This document shows, piece by piece, positions 6,014-7,153 of a stretch of DNA of 7,153 nt. Under the pieces are notes generated by a model that worked only from the letters and a program-made list of their open reading frames with translations, made no database searches and was not told where the DNA came from. The position numbers and the translations under genes are program-made. Position 1 is the first letter of the stretch. The number at the start of each line of letters is the position of its first letter. The stretch comes from Paracoccaceae bacterium. GTDB lineage: Bacteria > Pseudomonadota > Alphaproteobacteria > Rhodobacterales > Rhodobacteraceae. The stretch lies in NCBI GenBank assembly GCA_007119835.1, contig SKOX01000499.1:1-7153 (forward strand). The letters are read 5' to 3'.

Positions 6014-7153
6014 TCAATAGCTGTAGTCTGCATAGATCCGCGTCAGATCGCCCGCCCAGTCACCAGCATACCGCGCCAGAAGCTCGTCCGCCGGGCTCTG
6101 CCCCGCGCTCACGATCTCGTGCAGCGCGCCGAGGAAATGCGTCTCGTCGGGCAGCATGCCGCCCGACCCGGGCCGCGCGCGCGCCTTCAGCCCGGCTTCC
6201 GCGATCGCCAGAACCTCGCGCGCCACCTCCCGCACCGTGCGGCCGCGAATCGTCGCGCGCAGGCCGTCCTTTGCCGCGTCGTGCCGCAGCCGCTCGCGCT
6301 CTTCCGCCGTCCAGTCCCGGCAGATCTCCCAGGCCGCCGCGAGCGACGGCGCGTCGTAGAGCAGCCCCGCCCAGAGCGCCGGCAGCGCGCAGAGCCGCCG
6401 CCACGGGCCGCCGTCGGCGCCGCGCATCTCCATGAACCGCTTGATCCGAACCTCGGGAAAGATCGTGGTCAGGTGATCGGCCCAGTCCGACAGCGTCGGC
6501 TTCTCGCCCGGCAGCGCCGGCAGCCGCCCGTCGAGGAAGTCGCGGAACGACTGGCCCAGCGCGTCGATATAGGTGCCGTCGCGGTAGACGAAGTACATCG
6601 GCACGTCGAGCGCGTAGTCGACGTAACGCTCGAAGCCCATGCCGTCCTCGAAGACGAAGGGCAGCATGCCGGTGCGCGCCGGGTCGGTGTCGCGCCAGAT
6701 CCGCGCCCGCCACGACTGCCAGCCGTTCGGCTTGCCCTCGAAGAACGGCGAGCAGGCGAAGAGCGCGGTCGCGATCGGCTGAAGCGCCAGCGAGGTGCGG
6801 AACTTCGCCACCATGTCGGCCTCGGAGGCGAAGTCGAGATTCACCTGCACCGTGCAGGTGCGGTACATCATCTGCGTGCCGTGGCTGCCGACTTCCTCCA
6901 TGTGGCGGGTCATCAGCTTGTAGCGGCCCTTGGGCATCTGCGGCATCTGCTCGTGCGTCCACTCGGGCGCCGCGCCGAGGCCGATGAAGCCCGCGCCGAT
7001 GTCGTCGGCCACCGCCTTCACCTCGCGCAGGTGGCTGTTAACCTCCTCGCAGGTGTCGTGGATCGTCTCGACCGTCGCGCCGGAGAGCTCGAGCTGCCCG
7101 CCGGGCTCGAGCGAGACGTTGGCCCCGCCCTTCTCCAGCCCGATCAGCTTGCC
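6014..7153 (-). CDS. gshA: Glutamate-cysteine ligase GshA, alphaproteobacterial/plant type (N-terminus beyond right edge)
   Basis: The enzyme joins L-glutamate to L-cysteine with ATP, giving gamma-glutamylcysteine, the first step of glutathione synthesis, in the cytosol. The frame is open through the right edge, and 379 residues are visible. The family is usually about 450-460, so roughly 75 N-terminal residues are missing. The GTG at 7021 is internal, not a start, because the conserved family sequence continues upstream of it. Visible motifs are SLEPGGQLELSGA (about 7114-7076, the substrate-site signature of the plant/alphaproteobacterial class), RTCTVQVNLDFASEADM (about 6862-6812), SLALQPIATALFACSPF, EGKPNG, TGMLPFVFEDGMGFERYVDY, and FMEMRGADGGPW. 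The C-terminus DLTRIYADYSY matches the aromatic end usual for this class. The gene is intact within the window. It probably belongs to a transcript from further right, with the 67-aa gene downstream. The identity is secure. Confidence 0.95.
   Translation of the reverse strand, partial: GKLIGLEKGGANVSLEPGGQLELSGATVETIHDTCEEVNSHLREVKAVADDIGAGFIGLGAAPEWTHEQMPQMPKGRYKLMTRHMEEVGSHGTQMMYRTCTVQVNLDFASEADMVAKFRTSLALQPIATALFACSPFFEGKPNGWQSWRARIWRDTDPARTGMLPFVFEDGMGFERYVDYALDVPMYFVYRDGTYIDALGQSFRDFLDGRLPALPGEKPTLSDWADHLTTIFPEVRIKRFMEMRGADGGPWRRLCALPALWAGLLYDAPSLAAAWEICRDWTAEERERLRHDAAKDGLRATIRGRTVREVAREVLAIAEAGLKARARPGSGGMLPDETHFLGALHEIVSAGQSPADELLARYAGDWAGDLTRIYADYSY

Noticed and set aside
7019..7021. 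GTG at 7021 as the start of gshA
   Set aside because: The frame stays open to the window edge and encodes the conserved SLEPGGQLELSGA motif upstream of this codon.
1..7153. CRISPR arrays, tRNA or rRNA genes, insertion sequences, toxin-antitoxin or defence modules
   Set aside because: No regularly spaced repeats, cloverleaf pattern, transposase-like product or terminal inverted repeats were found; nearly all the sequence is accounted for by recognisable genes.

Overview
The window is chromosomal DNA from a very GC-rich alphaproteobacterium. Three points support this: a plant/alphaproteobacterial-type glutamate-cysteine ligase, the gene order GST / uracil-DNA glycosylase // pyrB-pyrC-plsY, and GC-rich sigma70-like promoter spacing. 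Rhodobacterales or a close relative is the best guess. This rests on recognised family features, not on a database search. No mobile element, CRISPR array, tRNA or rRNA is visible.

Layout. On the minus strand at the left edge are a glutathione S-transferase-fold gene (151-774) and, 11 bases downstream, the start of a probable uracil-DNA glycosylase that runs off the edge (1-139). A 109-base divergent intergenic region (775-883) holds a plausible sigma70 promoter and a perfect 7-bp dyad. From it the plus-strand operon pyrB-pyrC-plsY (884-3707) reads rightward. Both internal junctions are ATGA start/stop overlaps, so translational coupling is likely. After a 105-base gap comes a large SLC13-type permease with two cytosolic RCK_C (TrkA-C) domains (3813-5708). 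It ends 13 bases from the convergent stop of a 67-residue gene of unknown function (5722-5925, minus). Upstream of that small gene, an 88-base spacer with paired repeats separates it from the 3' end of gshA (6014 to the right edge, minus).

How the genes fit together. PyrB makes carbamoyl-aspartate from carbamoyl phosphate and aspartate. The PyrC-like partner has lost nearly all dihydroorotase metal ligands and is probably a structural subunit of the aspartate transcarbamoylase complex; the working dihydroorotase should be encoded elsewhere. PlsY, in the same transcript, makes lysophosphatidate, the first committed lipid of phospholipid synthesis. The operon therefore links pyrimidine supply (needed for CTP and CDP-diacylglycerol) to membrane-lipid synthesis. 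GshA makes gamma-glutamylcysteine for glutathione; the GST-fold protein at the other end may use glutathione.

This is mostly a housekeeping region, and I see no convincing new multi-gene system. The points most worth a second look are the degenerate dihydroorotase, the unusual acidic linker (containing a REP-like palindrome) between the two RCK_C domains of the permease, the dyad at the pyrB promoter, and the unknown small gene with its two-turn-spaced upstream repeats.
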